From RUG12461 sp045661345 (lineage in GTDB: Bacteria; Bacillota; Clostridia; Lachnospirales; Lachnospiraceae), in contig JAZRFM010000030.1 in assembly GCA_045661345.1 (NCBI GenBank), forward strand, positions 1-64,000: DNA of 64,000 bases. The letters run 5' to 3'. The notes beneath the pieces are model-generated. The model searched no databases. It was not told where the DNA came from and worked only from the letters and a program-made list of their open reading frames with translations. The position numbers and the translations under genes were made by a program. This document shows positions 1-7,740 of the stretch, piece by piece. Each line of letters begins with the position of its first letter. Position 1 is the first letter of the stretch.

Positions 1-137
1 TTCGTCAGGCTACGATTTCGCTATCCCTTCTTCTCGCCCACACCTCGCAGTGTAAACCTTGGGAGTTGCTATGAGATTCGTCGGCAACTACGCCCCTTGT
101 GGACTTTCACCACAGACTGACGGCATGCCCGTCATAC
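1..137 (-). mobile_element. probable 5' domain of a group II intron, cut by left window edge
   Basis: Read on the minus strand, this stretch carries short motifs typical of the first domain of bacterial group II introns: a GGTGAAAGTCCAC segment closing a small stem, a GGGCGTAG segment, a GCGAGG segment and AGCCTGACGAA at the left edge. No protein frame makes sense here. The element would start next to the U-tract of the hsp20 terminator, near position 137 (GTATG on the minus strand), and run leftward out of the window. Its reverse transcriptase/maturase gene would lie beyond the edge. Insertion just after a terminator stem is what class C introns are known for. The exact 5' end and class are inferred; another structured RNA cannot be excluded. 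Confidence 0.5.
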
Positions 138-170
138 ATAAAGAAGCCCCGGAGCTATCTGCCCCGGGGC
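136..170 (-). terminator. intrinsic terminator of hsp20
   Basis: On the minus strand a ten-base-pair GC-rich stem (GCCCCGGGGC pairing with GCTCCGGGGC, one G-U pair) closes a five-base loop and is followed by TTCTTTAT. It lies about 40 bases after the hsp20 stop. Confidence 0.85.
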
Positions 171-208
171 ATTGACGGTACGCGCTGTTGCGCGGCAGCC
201 CGTGTATT

Positions 209-649
209 TTATCCTTCGATTGCAATGTACTTATTTTCTTCCACTGCCGGCTTTGCTTCCACCTTCGGTACGGTCACATGCAAGATCCCGTTCTCGAATT
301 TCGCTTTGATATCGTTCTCCGTCACGTCCTCGCCTACATAAAAGCTTCTGCTGCAGGAACCGTAATACCGTTCACGGCGAAGATATTTGCCGTCTTCCTT
401 CTTCTCTTCGTTCTCTTTCTTCGTCTCGGCGCTGATGGTCATGTAACCGTCCTTCAGCTCAGCCTTGACATCTTCCTTCTGATATCCCGGAAGATCAATC
501 TCCAGTTCAAAGCTGTTCTCTTTTTCCCTGATATCGGTCTTCATCACTCCCGTCGCGGGCATCGCGTGGGTTGTCGTGTGATAAGGTCTTGCGAAATCAT
601 GAAAAAAGTCATCCATAAAAGTTTCTCCAAAAATACTGGGCATCAACAT
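209..649 (-). CDS. small heat-shock protein, Hsp20/alpha-crystallin family
   Basis: A 146-residue cytoplasmic holdase that binds unfolding proteins during stress and hands them to ATP-dependent chaperones. An alpha-crystallin domain covers about residues 37-135, with the family signature FENGILHVTVPK near 118-129 and an IAI-type C-terminal tail (IAIEG) used for oligomer packing. Length is normal for the family. The start has a strong AAAGGAGGA ribosome site. It is a single-gene unit with its own terminator and a promoter overlapping a perfect CIRCE element about 125 bases upstream, so HrcA repression and heat induction are expected. Confidence 0.95.
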   Translation of the reverse strand: MLMPSIFGETFMDDFFHDFARPYHTTTHAMPATGVMKTDIREKENSFELEIDLPGYQKEDVKAELKDGYMTISAETKKENEEKKEDGKYLRRERYYGSCSRSFYVGEDVTENDIKAKFENGILHVTVPKVEAKPAVEENKYIAIEG

Positions 650-757
650 AAGTCATTCCTCCTTTACCTACATGTTTGTTTTGTTTTTCAGGATTTCGGG
701 ACGGCTGCCTCCGGGTTTCTCTTTGTTTTCCCCGGCGCCTTTCCCTTGTCTGACTAT

Positions 758-786
758 GTTATACCACGTTTGTTAGCACTCGTCAA
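758..786 (-). promoter_or_regulatory. sigma-A promoter of hsp20
   Basis: Minus-strand TTGACG (781-786), 17-base spacer, TATAAC (758-763). The -35 hexamer lies inside the CIRCE element, so a bound repressor would block RNA polymerase directly. The predicted leader is about 100 bases. Confidence 0.85.
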
Positions 787-799
787 GTGTGAGTGCTAA
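773..799. promoter_or_regulatory. CIRCE element (HrcA operator)
   Basis: A perfect inverted repeat TTAGCACTC - nine bases - GAGTGCTAA, the consensus operator of the heat-shock repressor HrcA in Gram-positive bacteria. It overlaps the hsp20 -35 box. CIRCE more often controls groESL and dnaK; control of a small heat-shock gene is less common. Confidence 0.95.
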
Positions 800-873
800 C
801 AAAAATTGTGAAAATTGTGTGAACCCGAAACTCCAAACTACTCGGTGCTTCCTTCTCTTGTGTTCCCAGATCC

Positions 874-1284
874 TCAGAATGCATCCGGATTTAAGAGCAG
901 GATGAGCTTTCCGTTGTGACTCACGATGCCGCTGATATAATGAATAGGCACATTGTTGATCAGTTCCGGGACGACATTCATCTCCCGGTCCTGTGCATCG
1001 ACAATCCCGTCGGCATGGTCAATGGGAATCGCCACCGTATTCTGATCCGAGGTGTTCATCGCCACCACGGTTTCCGTTTTATTGGCAGGAGCCGGCAGAT
1101 GCAGAATCATATAGGCATCGTAAACACGTACCTGCTTGCCGTGAATCTCCGAGATCCCGATCACATTTTTCTCTCCGTCCTCCAGAGCCTTGACCGGCGG
1201 CTGGTGCAGAATCGATTCCACCTTTACCGCCTCCAACCCGAAGCTCTGTCCGCCCAACGTAAACACCATGATATTTTTTCCCAT
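874..1284 (-). CDS. CheW-like chemotaxis coupling protein
   Basis: A 136-residue single CheW domain (two SH3-like beta subdomains) that normally bridges chemoreceptors and the CheA kinase. Recognisable features are the N-terminal KNIMVFTLGGQSFGLEA strand, the EIHGKQVRVYDAY segment and the C-terminal HNGKLILLLNPDAF strand. The start was set at the second of two adjacent ATG codons because an AGGAGG lies seven bases upstream; a longer frame begins ten codons earlier. It follows a transporter and a lipase-like gene rather than chemotaxis genes, so it may serve the chemoreceptor encoded at 45.7-47.1 kb or a CheA elsewhere. Confidence 0.85.
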   Translation of the reverse strand: MGKNIMVFTLGGQSFGLEAVKVESILHQPPVKALEDGEKNVIGISEIHGKQVRVYDAYMILHLPAPANKTETVVAMNTSDQNTVAIPIDHADGIVDAQDREMNVVPELINNVPIHYISGIVSHNGKLILLLNPDAF

Positions 1285-1323
1285 CATGCATCCTCCTGTC
1301 TGCAAGTCAGTCAAAATCCGTCT

Positions 1324-2304
1324 CTATTCCCCACAATAGCCATCCAATGCTTCCAAAAGATCCGAAAAGTATTTCCTGCGGTTTTCATCATCCGCATTAA
1401 AAAGCTCATGTCTGGATGTCTCGTAATGAATCCGCTTTGTCTGCGGGACTTTTTCCAAAAAGAGCCGGTATCCTTCCGGGTCAATGAGATGATCATTCCC
1501 GGCCGTCAGCAGCGTCACCGGCACCTTGATCAGTGCAGCGCGTTTCAACAGGTGGTTTGTCGCGGCAAGACTTGCCGCTGCCCAGGCGAAGGAGGCTCCG
1601 TACATCTGATAGTGAGGGTCAGAAAGCCTCGCGTTGAACTGATAATCATAACGCGCCTTCGACAGAGCACTGCTGGTTTCAAAGACCGGCACTCCCGTGA
1701 AACGGTTCTGTCCCGGCGCGATCTGCCTCGTTTTTCCGGTGAGCTTCAGATATACTTTCATCAGGGCAACCGCCGGCGGCGGATAATGCCCTGCCTTCAT
1801 GCGAAGCATCGGTGAGCTGAGTACAGCAGCCCCGAAGTACTGCGGGTAGGTCTCCAAAAACAGCGTCCCGACAGCACCTCCCATGGAATGCGCAAACAAC
1901 AGCTTTTGTAACCCTTCTGTCTTCGGAAAAACCACCTGATCCAAGAATTCCCTCTGATCCGAAAGATATGTCTCATAACGGTCGATGGTAACAATGTCCG
2001 GTTCCGGGAGCTTCCCTTCCGAATACCCATGACCTCTCTGTTCCAGAAAAAAAACCGCAAATCCGGATCTGTAGAGATACCACGCCAGCTCATGGTATTT
2101 GAGGAAAAACTCACAGAATCCATGGATGATAAGGACTGCTGCTTTCGGACTCTCCGGAATCGCGTAATAATAGCGGAGAGAGAGACCGTCCCGTGTTTTC
2201 AGATCTCCGCTCACGACAGACTCCTCCCGCCATGCCCTGTTTGCCCCTTCCATCGCGGGCAAAAAATCATCCTCCCCCAAAAATATGATCTGCTCCTTCT
2301 CCAT
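1324..2304 (-). CDS. alpha/beta hydrolase, monoacylglycerol lipase / S33 type
   Basis: A 326-residue cytoplasmic serine hydrolase of the Hydrolase_4 (lysophospholipase-like) group, probably acting on lipid or other esters. It shows the oxyanion strand LIIHGFCE (58-65), the EQRGHGYSEG segment (88-97), the nucleophile motif AHSMGG with Ser140, an acid candidate in GNDHLIDPEG and a catalytic His candidate in SRHELFN near the C-terminus. The gene begins 14 bases after the MFS transporter stop with an AGAGGA ribosome site, so the two are very probably co-transcribed. The natural substrate is unknown. Confidence 0.85.
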   Translation of the reverse strand: MEKEQIIFLGEDDFLPAMEGANRAWREESVVSGDLKTRDGLSLRYYYAIPESPKAAVLIIHGFCEFFLKYHELAWYLYRSGFAVFFLEQRGHGYSEGKLPEPDIVTIDRYETYLSDQREFLDQVVFPKTEGLQKLLFAHSMGGAVGTLFLETYPQYFGAAVLSSPMLRMKAGHYPPPAVALMKVYLKLTGKTRQIAPGQNRFTGVPVFETSSALSKARYDYQFNARLSDPHYQMYGASFAWAAASLAATNHLLKRAALIKVPVTLLTAGNDHLIDPEGYRLFLEKVPQTKRIHYETSRHELFNADDENRRKYFSDLLEALDGYCGE

Positions 2305-2318
2305 GGCGTTTTCCTCTG

Positions 2319-3806
2319 CTATTGTTTCTTTTTCAGTCCCGCATGATCCGGATTCCAGAGCCTGTCAAAGGACATTCCCGTCACCTTCTCGCAGATACGG
2401 ATCTCTTCCTCCGTCGTCTCTGATGTATCCTCGCCTTTGCGCCTGGCGATCTCCTTTTGAATCACCGCAAACTCCTTGCCGGTAATGGGAAAGAGGATCC
2501 CGACGATGATAAGTCCCGTGACCAGGATCGCCGGTACGATAATAAAGATCAGGGCTATGCCGTGCTGCGTCGCTACCGACTGCCTGGCGCCGCTGTTTGC
2601 AATCACCTCATCAAACCCCACTGCGGAAAGAAGGACGCCGATCACAGCCGCGGAAACCCCGGCGGATACCTTTCTGGCGAAGGTTGCCATACCGGAAACG
2701 ATCCCCGGCCGGTGGATGGAAGTGATCAGTTCGTCCACTTCCGCCATATCCGCCATGATCGCGAAGATACTGGTCAGGGTTGCGGCATTGCCCAGCCCGA
2801 TCAGCCCTGCCAGGATCAGAATCGGCACGATGCTGGCTCCCTCATAGGAAAATGCCAGCAGCCCCAGGGTACCGACCAAACGAATCGGTGCGCCCACCAG
2901 AATCGTAAAGCGCTTGGAAGTACGGCTCATGATCGGTCCGAATATCAGCATCCCCACAAGCTGGGAAATCATCAGAACCCCCATGAGATAGGTAAAATAG
3001 CCGTTATCGTATCCGTTCAGAACGTCATCCACGTAGTAGACCGCTGTGCCGGAAACAAAATCCATCGCACACTGCCCGAAGAGATAAATCCCGATGAACA
3101 GACGGAAGGAGCGGCTCCTGAACACACTGGCCGCCTGCGGAAAGCTCTCCGCGACGCTGGTCCGCACGGGCTCTTTTTGTTTTTCCCATGTGCCTGCGAA
3201 AGTCACCATGGCAGAAATAAAGAAAAGAATGCCAAAGATCACTGCGCAGCGCAGGTAAGAAGCGGTATCCAGATTGTCCCGGATGATAAATGTCGGCACC
3301 AGACCACAGGCCATGGCTCCCAGCGTGGACCAGATCATACGCACACTGGAAAAACGGGAGCGCATCGCGTAATCATCGATCATATCCGGCAGCAGGCCGT
3401 TGTAGGGTACGGTGAGAATGGTAAAACCGGTAGAGAACAGGCAATACATGACCAGATAGAAGATGTAATTGGCCACCACCGACTCCGTCGGAATCGTGAG
3501 CCACATCAGGATAAAGGTAATGGCAGACGCAATCCCGCCGATCAGAATATAAAAGCGTTTTGCACCGAACCTGGATTTCGTCCGATCCGTGATGCTCCCC
3601 ATGATCGGATCCGTGATCGCATCCCAGATCTTGCCCACCAGCGGGATCGTCCCCGCCAGAGCCGCCGGTATGCCCAGTGCTTTCGTCATAAAAACGGCGA
3701 AAAACGTGTTGATAATCAAAAACGCGCCGCCGCCGTAAAACTCCGCCATGCCGTACATCAGTCTGGTACCGATGCCATAGCCTCTTTTCTTTCCAGCAAT
3801 TTCCAT
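2319..3806 (-). CDS. glycoside-pentoside-hexuronide (GPH) family sugar:cation symporter
   Basis: A 495-residue major-facilitator protein with about twelve membrane segments, related to MelB/XylP-type symporters that import sugars with Na+ or H+. The N-terminal YGMAEFYGGGAF segment, the DAITDPIMGSITDRTKSRFGAKR loop between helices two and three, and the length are diagnostic of the GPH family. The ATG start at 3806 has a GGGGGGAT ribosome site; an upstream GTG would add eight residues. First gene of a unit with the hydrolase and CheW genes. The substrate cannot be assigned because no glycosidase lies beside it. Confidence 0.88.
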   Translation of the reverse strand: MEIAGKKRGYGIGTRLMYGMAEFYGGGAFLIINTFFAVFMTKALGIPAALAGTIPLVGKIWDAITDPIMGSITDRTKSRFGAKRFYILIGGIASAITFILMWLTIPTESVVANYIFYLVMYCLFSTGFTILTVPYNGLLPDMIDDYAMRSRFSSVRMIWSTLGAMACGLVPTFIIRDNLDTASYLRCAVIFGILFFISAMVTFAGTWEKQKEPVRTSVAESFPQAASVFRSRSFRLFIGIYLFGQCAMDFVSGTAVYYVDDVLNGYDNGYFTYLMGVLMISQLVGMLIFGPIMSRTSKRFTILVGAPIRLVGTLGLLAFSYEGASIVPILILAGLIGLGNAATLTSIFAIMADMAEVDELITSIHRPGIVSGMATFARKVSAGVSAAVIGVLLSAVGFDEVIANSGARQSVATQHGIALIFIIVPAILVTGLIIVGILFPITGKEFAVIQKEIARRKGEDTSETTEEEIRICEKVTGMSFDRLWNPDHAGLKKKQ

Positions 3807-3883
3807 AACCAATCCCCCCGGTAATCTCACCTTCTGTTATGATGCGGCATGTTATGTCCCCCCAAGATGCCCGCACCACCTTT

Positions 3884-3889
3884 ATTATA
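3884..3889 (-). promoter_or_regulatory. -10 box candidate for the symporter operon
   Basis: Minus-strand TATAAT about 78 bases before the symporter start. No good -35 hexamer is visible at the right distance, so this is a weak call. Confidence 0.4.
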
Positions 3890-3916
3890 CGAAACTGCTG
3901 CCGGAAAGTATAGTAG

Positions 3917-3936
3917 GGAAAACGCTGTTTAGCGTG
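3917..3936 (-). terminator. weak terminator after the Nudix gene
   Basis: Minus-strand ACGCT-AAAC-AGCGT followed by TTTTC, overlapping the stop codon of the Nudix gene. The stem is only five to six base pairs. Confidence 0.4.
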
Positions 3937-4522
3937 TCTCCCGCAGAGCCAGCAGCCAGGCTGCCACATGCATGGCCTGCTGGAATTTCCCCGTTTTGAT
4001 CAGCGCTTCCATTTCCTCCGCCGTATGAAGCTTCACTTCCAGAAATTCTGTCTCATCCAGATTCTGTCCCGTTACCCTGACACAGTTTTTCGCCTGAAAC
4101 AGGATCGCATAATTATCCGCCAGTCCGGCATTGGAGGGCAGGGTCAAAAGGTGCTTCCATTCCGCCGACTCATATCCTGTTTCCTCCAGCAGCTCCCTCT
4201 TCGCGGCGGAAAGAGCATCCTCCTCCGAAACGCTGCCCTCACTCCGGTACTCTTTGCCTCCCTGTCTTTCGATTCCACCCGCTGGAAACTCCGTGGTTAC
4301 CTCCCGTATACCCTGACGGAATTGTCGAACACACAGATACTTTCCCTCCGTATCCGATGCGACAATGACCACGTAATCCCTGCGGCTGTACGTGTAGAAA
4401 GGCTCAAAGACGCTTCCGTCCGGTAAACGGTAGGCGCTTCTGCGGAAATCAATCCACTGATCCTGTACAAGATGTTCGGTGTGAACCTCCTCCCATGCGA
4501 GAGGATCCTTTTTCTGATCCAT
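3929..4522 (-). CDS. Nudix hydrolase, ADP-ribose pyrophosphatase type
   Basis: A 197-residue cytoplasmic pyrophosphohydrolase. The C-terminal half of the Nudix box (E-x7-RELLEETGYES) is intact, preceded by the PAGGIE loop seen in ADP-ribose pyrophosphatases, with a 20-residue Glu/Ser-rich insertion between the two. The likely reaction is ADP-ribose to AMP and ribose-5-phosphate, but the substrate is inferred. It is the last gene of the operon and starts 24 bases after nudC with a GGAG ribosome site. Its pairing with NudC puts two nucleotide-cleaving Nudix enzymes side by side, both linked to NAD breakdown. Confidence 0.85.
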   Translation of the reverse strand: MDQKKDPLAWEEVHTEHLVQDQWIDFRRSAYRLPDGSVFEPFYTYSRRDYVVIVASDTEGKYLCVRQFRQGIREVTTEFPAGGIERQGGKEYRSEGSVSEEDALSAAKRELLEETGYESAEWKHLLTLPSNAGLADNYAILFQAKNCVRVTGQNLDETEFLEVKLHTAEEMEALIKTGKFQQAMHVAAWLLALRETR

Positions 4523-4546
4523 CCTGATTCTCCTTTTTACTGATTC

Positions 4547-5389
4547 TTATCCGCGCGGAATGCGGTTTTCCTTAAACATCCGCATCATTTCATTTGTCAG
4601 GCTCAGGTTGTTGGGCTGCAGCTCAATCTCTTCACGCTGCACCCACTCTGCATATTTCAATTCCTTCTCATCCATTTTGATAGGGTCATCGCCGTCTGCT
4701 TCGCAGTAAAACCCCATCAGAATGTCCTGCGCCATCCCCCAGGGCTGGGACTTATAATACCGGATGTTCTTTACCCTGATGCCGGTCTCTTCCATCACTT
4801 CCCTGGCCACTGTCTCTTCCAGTGTCTCTCCGATCTCCGTGAAACCCGCCACCAATGCATTCCTGCTGTATCCGGTTTTGTACCTGGTGATCAGCAGGGA
4901 ATCCCCTTTCATCACCCCTACGATGACTGCGGGATTGATCCTTGGATAGATCACATGAGCACAGGCCGGACATCTTAACGCTCTTTCCTTTTCGTCCGGA
5001 ACCAGCGTCTCCCCGCATCTGCCGCAGAATACATGATCCGTATACCATTTCCACAGGTGATACGCCGTAAAAACCGCGAACACTTCCTTTCCGCCAAAGC
5101 AGTCCCTGACTTCCCGGATGCCGGCATATGAAAAGCCTTCCTTTTCCATCTCTCCCCCGTCAAGGGCAAGAAAGTACCTTGTTTCATCCACGGAAAACAG
5201 ATAGATGACAGAACCGTTCCTCCTGTCCTTTCCGGAGGGCAGCACGATTTTTCCGTCTTTGCTCTGCAGAAGAACCCTCCCTCCTGTATCAAAGAAAAAC
5301 AGAGGGTCTTCGTCCGAAATCTCTGCATGTATGTATTCGTTTTTCAGTTTGCTGGGGTAAATATCCTGGATCATGCGTTGTTTTTTCAA
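4547..5389 (-). CDS. nudC: NAD+ diphosphatase NudC
   Basis: A 280-residue enzyme that cleaves NAD(H) to NMN(H) and AMP; family members also remove NAD caps from RNA. A four-cysteine zinc ribbon (C122, C125, C140, C143) precedes a full Nudix box (about 182-204), and the NudC-specific SQPW motif is at 214-217. The N-terminal NudC-like domain is present, so the protein is full length. Its ATG overlaps the rlmD stop by four bases (ATGA), so it is translationally coupled. With the neighbouring 3'-exoribonuclease YhaM, the operon has an RNA-turnover flavour. Confidence 0.93.
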   Translation of the reverse strand: MKKQRMIQDIYPSKLKNEYIHAEISDEDPLFFFDTGGRVLLQSKDGKIVLPSGKDRRNGSVIYLFSVDETRYFLALDGGEMEKEGFSYAGIREVRDCFGGKEVFAVFTAYHLWKWYTDHVFCGRCGETLVPDEKERALRCPACAHVIYPRINPAVIVGVMKGDSLLITRYKTGYSRNALVAGFTEIGETLEETVAREVMEETGIRVKNIRYYKSQPWGMAQDILMGFYCEADGDDPIKMDEKELKYAEWVQREEIELQPNNLSLTNEMMRMFKENRIPRG

Positions 5390-6753
5390 TGAGATGCCTT
5401 TGTCAGCCAGGCCACCGTCTCCACATGTCTCGTCATGGGGAACATGTCGACGGGCGTTGCCTCTTCCAGACGATAGTCGTTTTTACAGAGATATGCCAGA
5501 TCCCTGGCGAGGGTGGCGGGATCACAGCTGACATAAACGATGCGCTTCGGTGCCGCCTCGCAGATGGTATGGAGGAGCTTCAGCTCACAGCCTTTACGCG
5601 GGGGATCAACAACAATGACATCCGGCTTGTCGGAAAGATACTTTTCCTCCGCTTTCCCTGTATAAAAGACGGCATTTTTGATCCCGTTGATGCGCGCATT
5701 CTTTTTCGCGTCCTCCACGGCCTGCGGCACTACCTCCACGCCATAAACCTTTTTTGCTTTTTTTGCCAGAAACAGGGAGATCGTGCCGATCCCGCAGAAG
5801 AGATCCCAGACAGTCTCCCTGCCTGTCAGGCCGGCATATTCCAGCGCTTTTTGATATAGCTTCTCCGTCTGAACCGGATTGACCTGGAAAAAGGACTGGG
5901 CGGAGATCTCAAACTTCACGTCGCCTATGGTATCCATCACAGAGGGTTTTCCCCAGAAGGAGAAGGTACGCTCCCCGAAGATCACATTGGTCTTCTTTTG
6001 GTTAAAATTCAGGGAGATGCCGACGAGGCCGGGAACCCCGGACAGGGTGTCAATCAAGGCTTCTCCGCCCTGAATCGGCCGGTTGATCACGAGACATACG
6101 AGGATCTCCCCGGTCTGAACACCTTTCCGGATCATGATGTGACGAAGACAGCCCTCTCCGCTTTCTTCATCGTAGGGCTCATTTTCTTCCGCTTTCATCC
6201 AGGACAGGATCTTTTCCACGATCAGCCTGTTTTCTTCCACTCCGAGCAGGCAATCTTCCACCGGAATCAGGCTGTGGGTGCGCGCCGCATAAAATCCGGC
6301 TGACAGGCAGTTTTTCCGTTCTCCTGTATAGCCCACCGGAAACAGCGCCTTGTTGCGGTAACGGAAGGGAGAGGTCTCCGGCATGCCGATGATCGGCTGC
6401 AGGATGAGATCGACCTGTTCCTCCGGGAAGGCGCCAATGCGAAGGAGTGCATTCCTTACCAGAGTCTCCTTAAACCGAAGCTGGGCCGGATAAGACATCT
6501 CCTGCAGCGTACAGCCGCCGCATTGCTTTGCGACCGGACAGGATGCCCTCACCCGATCCGCAGAAGGGCGCAGGATCTCCTGAAGCTTCGCATAACCGTA
6601 GCTTTTTTTCAGCTTCATGACAGTCGCTGCGATCCGGTCTCCCGGTACGGTGTCTTTTACAAAAAAGGTGAAGCCGTCGACTTTTCCGACGCCCTCACCG
6701 TCTATTGACATATCCTCTATGATCAGTTCGATCCTGTCATTCTTCTGAAACAT
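5386..6753 (-). CDS. rlmD: 23S rRNA (uracil-5-)-methyltransferase, RlmD/RlmCD family
   Basis: A 455-residue SAM-dependent RNA m5U methyltransferase of the TrmA/RumA family. It has an N-terminal TRAM domain (about 5-60), an iron-sulfur cysteine cluster (CPVAKQCGGC), the SAM-binding DLFCGIGTISL motif and the catalytic PPRKG...SCDPATLARDL region with the nucleophilic cysteine. In Gram-positives one paralogue (RlmCD) modifies both U747 and U1939, so the exact site is uncertain. It follows yhaM by seven bases and overlaps nudC by four. Confidence 0.92.
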   Translation of the reverse strand: MFQKNDRIELIIEDMSIDGEGVGKVDGFTFFVKDTVPGDRIAATVMKLKKSYGYAKLQEILRPSADRVRASCPVAKQCGGCTLQEMSYPAQLRFKETLVRNALLRIGAFPEEQVDLILQPIIGMPETSPFRYRNKALFPVGYTGERKNCLSAGFYAARTHSLIPVEDCLLGVEENRLIVEKILSWMKAEENEPYDEESGEGCLRHIMIRKGVQTGEILVCLVINRPIQGGEALIDTLSGVPGLVGISLNFNQKKTNVIFGERTFSFWGKPSVMDTIGDVKFEISAQSFFQVNPVQTEKLYQKALEYAGLTGRETVWDLFCGIGTISLFLAKKAKKVYGVEVVPQAVEDAKKNARINGIKNAVFYTGKAEEKYLSDKPDVIVVDPPRKGCELKLLHTICEAAPKRIVYVSCDPATLARDLAYLCKNDYRLEEATPVDMFPMTRHVETVAWLTKASH

Positions 6754-6760
6754 GTATCTC

Positions 6761-7705
6761 TCACTTCCCGGTACGTCTGATATTGGTGTTCAAAACCCTG
6801 TTAAACCCGAGCCATTCCGTATTGTTCTCCGGAATCCCGGAAAACAGCTCCTTGACAGTCTCCATCCTCGCATCAATGAGATCCGCAAAATTCAATGCCA
6901 TGGCTTCCGCCAGAGCCGGTACCTTGGGAGAGCCGTATTCCAGCTCACCGTGATGCGCCAGGATGCAATGCAGCAATTCACTCCGCAGGGACTGCGGGAA
7001 TCCGTCGATCTCCCTGATTTTTTCCGATACCATGTCCGCACCGATCACAATATGACCCAGGAGCTGCCCTTCATCCGTATAGTCATTCTGCGGAAAATCC
7101 GACAGTTCGGTCAGCTTCCCGATATCATGGCAGATCGCCGCCGCAAGCAGCAGATCCCGGTTCAGGATCGGATAACGCTTTGCCAGAAAATCACAGTTGA
7201 TCGTCACGGACAGGGTATGCTCCAACAGGCCGCCGACAAATCCGTGATGTACGTTTTTGGCTGCCGAATGCTTTTCAAAACGCGCAACAAATGCCGGGTC
7301 GTCAAAGAAAGCCGTCAAAAGCTGCTTCAGATACGGATTCTGAATGCTTGCAATGACGGACTGCAAAGAAGTCATCATCTGCGCCGCATCATTCTCAGAT
7401 ACCGGCAGATAATCGGCAGGGTCATATTCCCCCTCCGAGACCTTGCGCACGCGCCGCACATTCAGCTGTAATGCACCCATAAAGCTTGTGACATCCCCGT
7501 TGACAGCGATATAATCCAACGCATCGAATTCCTCGATTCCCTGAGAAGAAGGATCCCAGATCTTCGCATTCAGTGTTCCGGTTTTATCCTGCAGGATCAG
7601 ATTGTCATATGGCTTCCCGGCCTTCGTAAGCAGCGAATTTTTCTGTTTGCAAAGATAGATCTCCTGGATTTTCTCTCCTTCACGCAATGTTTCGATATAT
7701 TTCAT
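6761..7705 (-). CDS. yhaM: 3'-5' exoribonuclease YhaM family (OB fold plus HD domain)
   Basis: A 314-residue protein with an N-terminal OB-fold nucleic-acid-binding domain (about 1-90) and a C-terminal HD phosphohydrolase domain (about 155-290, including LLEHTLSV and AICHDIGKL). The domain order and length match Bacillus YhaM, a metal-dependent nuclease that trims 3' ends of RNA and single-stranded DNA. The start has an AGAGGAATATAG ribosome site. It sits 35 bases after the HtrA-like gene and seven before rlmD. Confidence 0.92.
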   Translation of the reverse strand: MKYIETLREGEKIQEIYLCKQKNSLLTKAGKPYDNLILQDKTGTLNAKIWDPSSQGIEEFDALDYIAVNGDVTSFMGALQLNVRRVRKVSEGEYDPADYLPVSENDAAQMMTSLQSVIASIQNPYLKQLLTAFFDDPAFVARFEKHSAAKNVHHGFVGGLLEHTLSVTINCDFLAKRYPILNRDLLLAAAICHDIGKLTELSDFPQNDYTDEGQLLGHIVIGADMVSEKIREIDGFPQSLRSELLHCILAHHGELEYGSPKVPALAEAMALNFADLIDARMETVKELFSGIPENNTEWLGFNRVLNTNIRRTGK

Positions 7706-7740
7706 CTATATTCCTCTTTCCAAAAAACCGTCCTCGGCTC

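Noticed and set aside
1..137. Cobalamin riboswitch suggested by a GGTGAAAGTCC segment
   Set aside because: The other B12-box segments are missing and the surrounding motifs fit a group II intron better; no downstream B12 gene is in range.
2457..3824. 455-codon open frame on the plus strand
   Set aside because: It lies fully antisense to the GPH symporter, is rich in His, Arg, Asp and Gly as expected for a complement frame, and matches no family.
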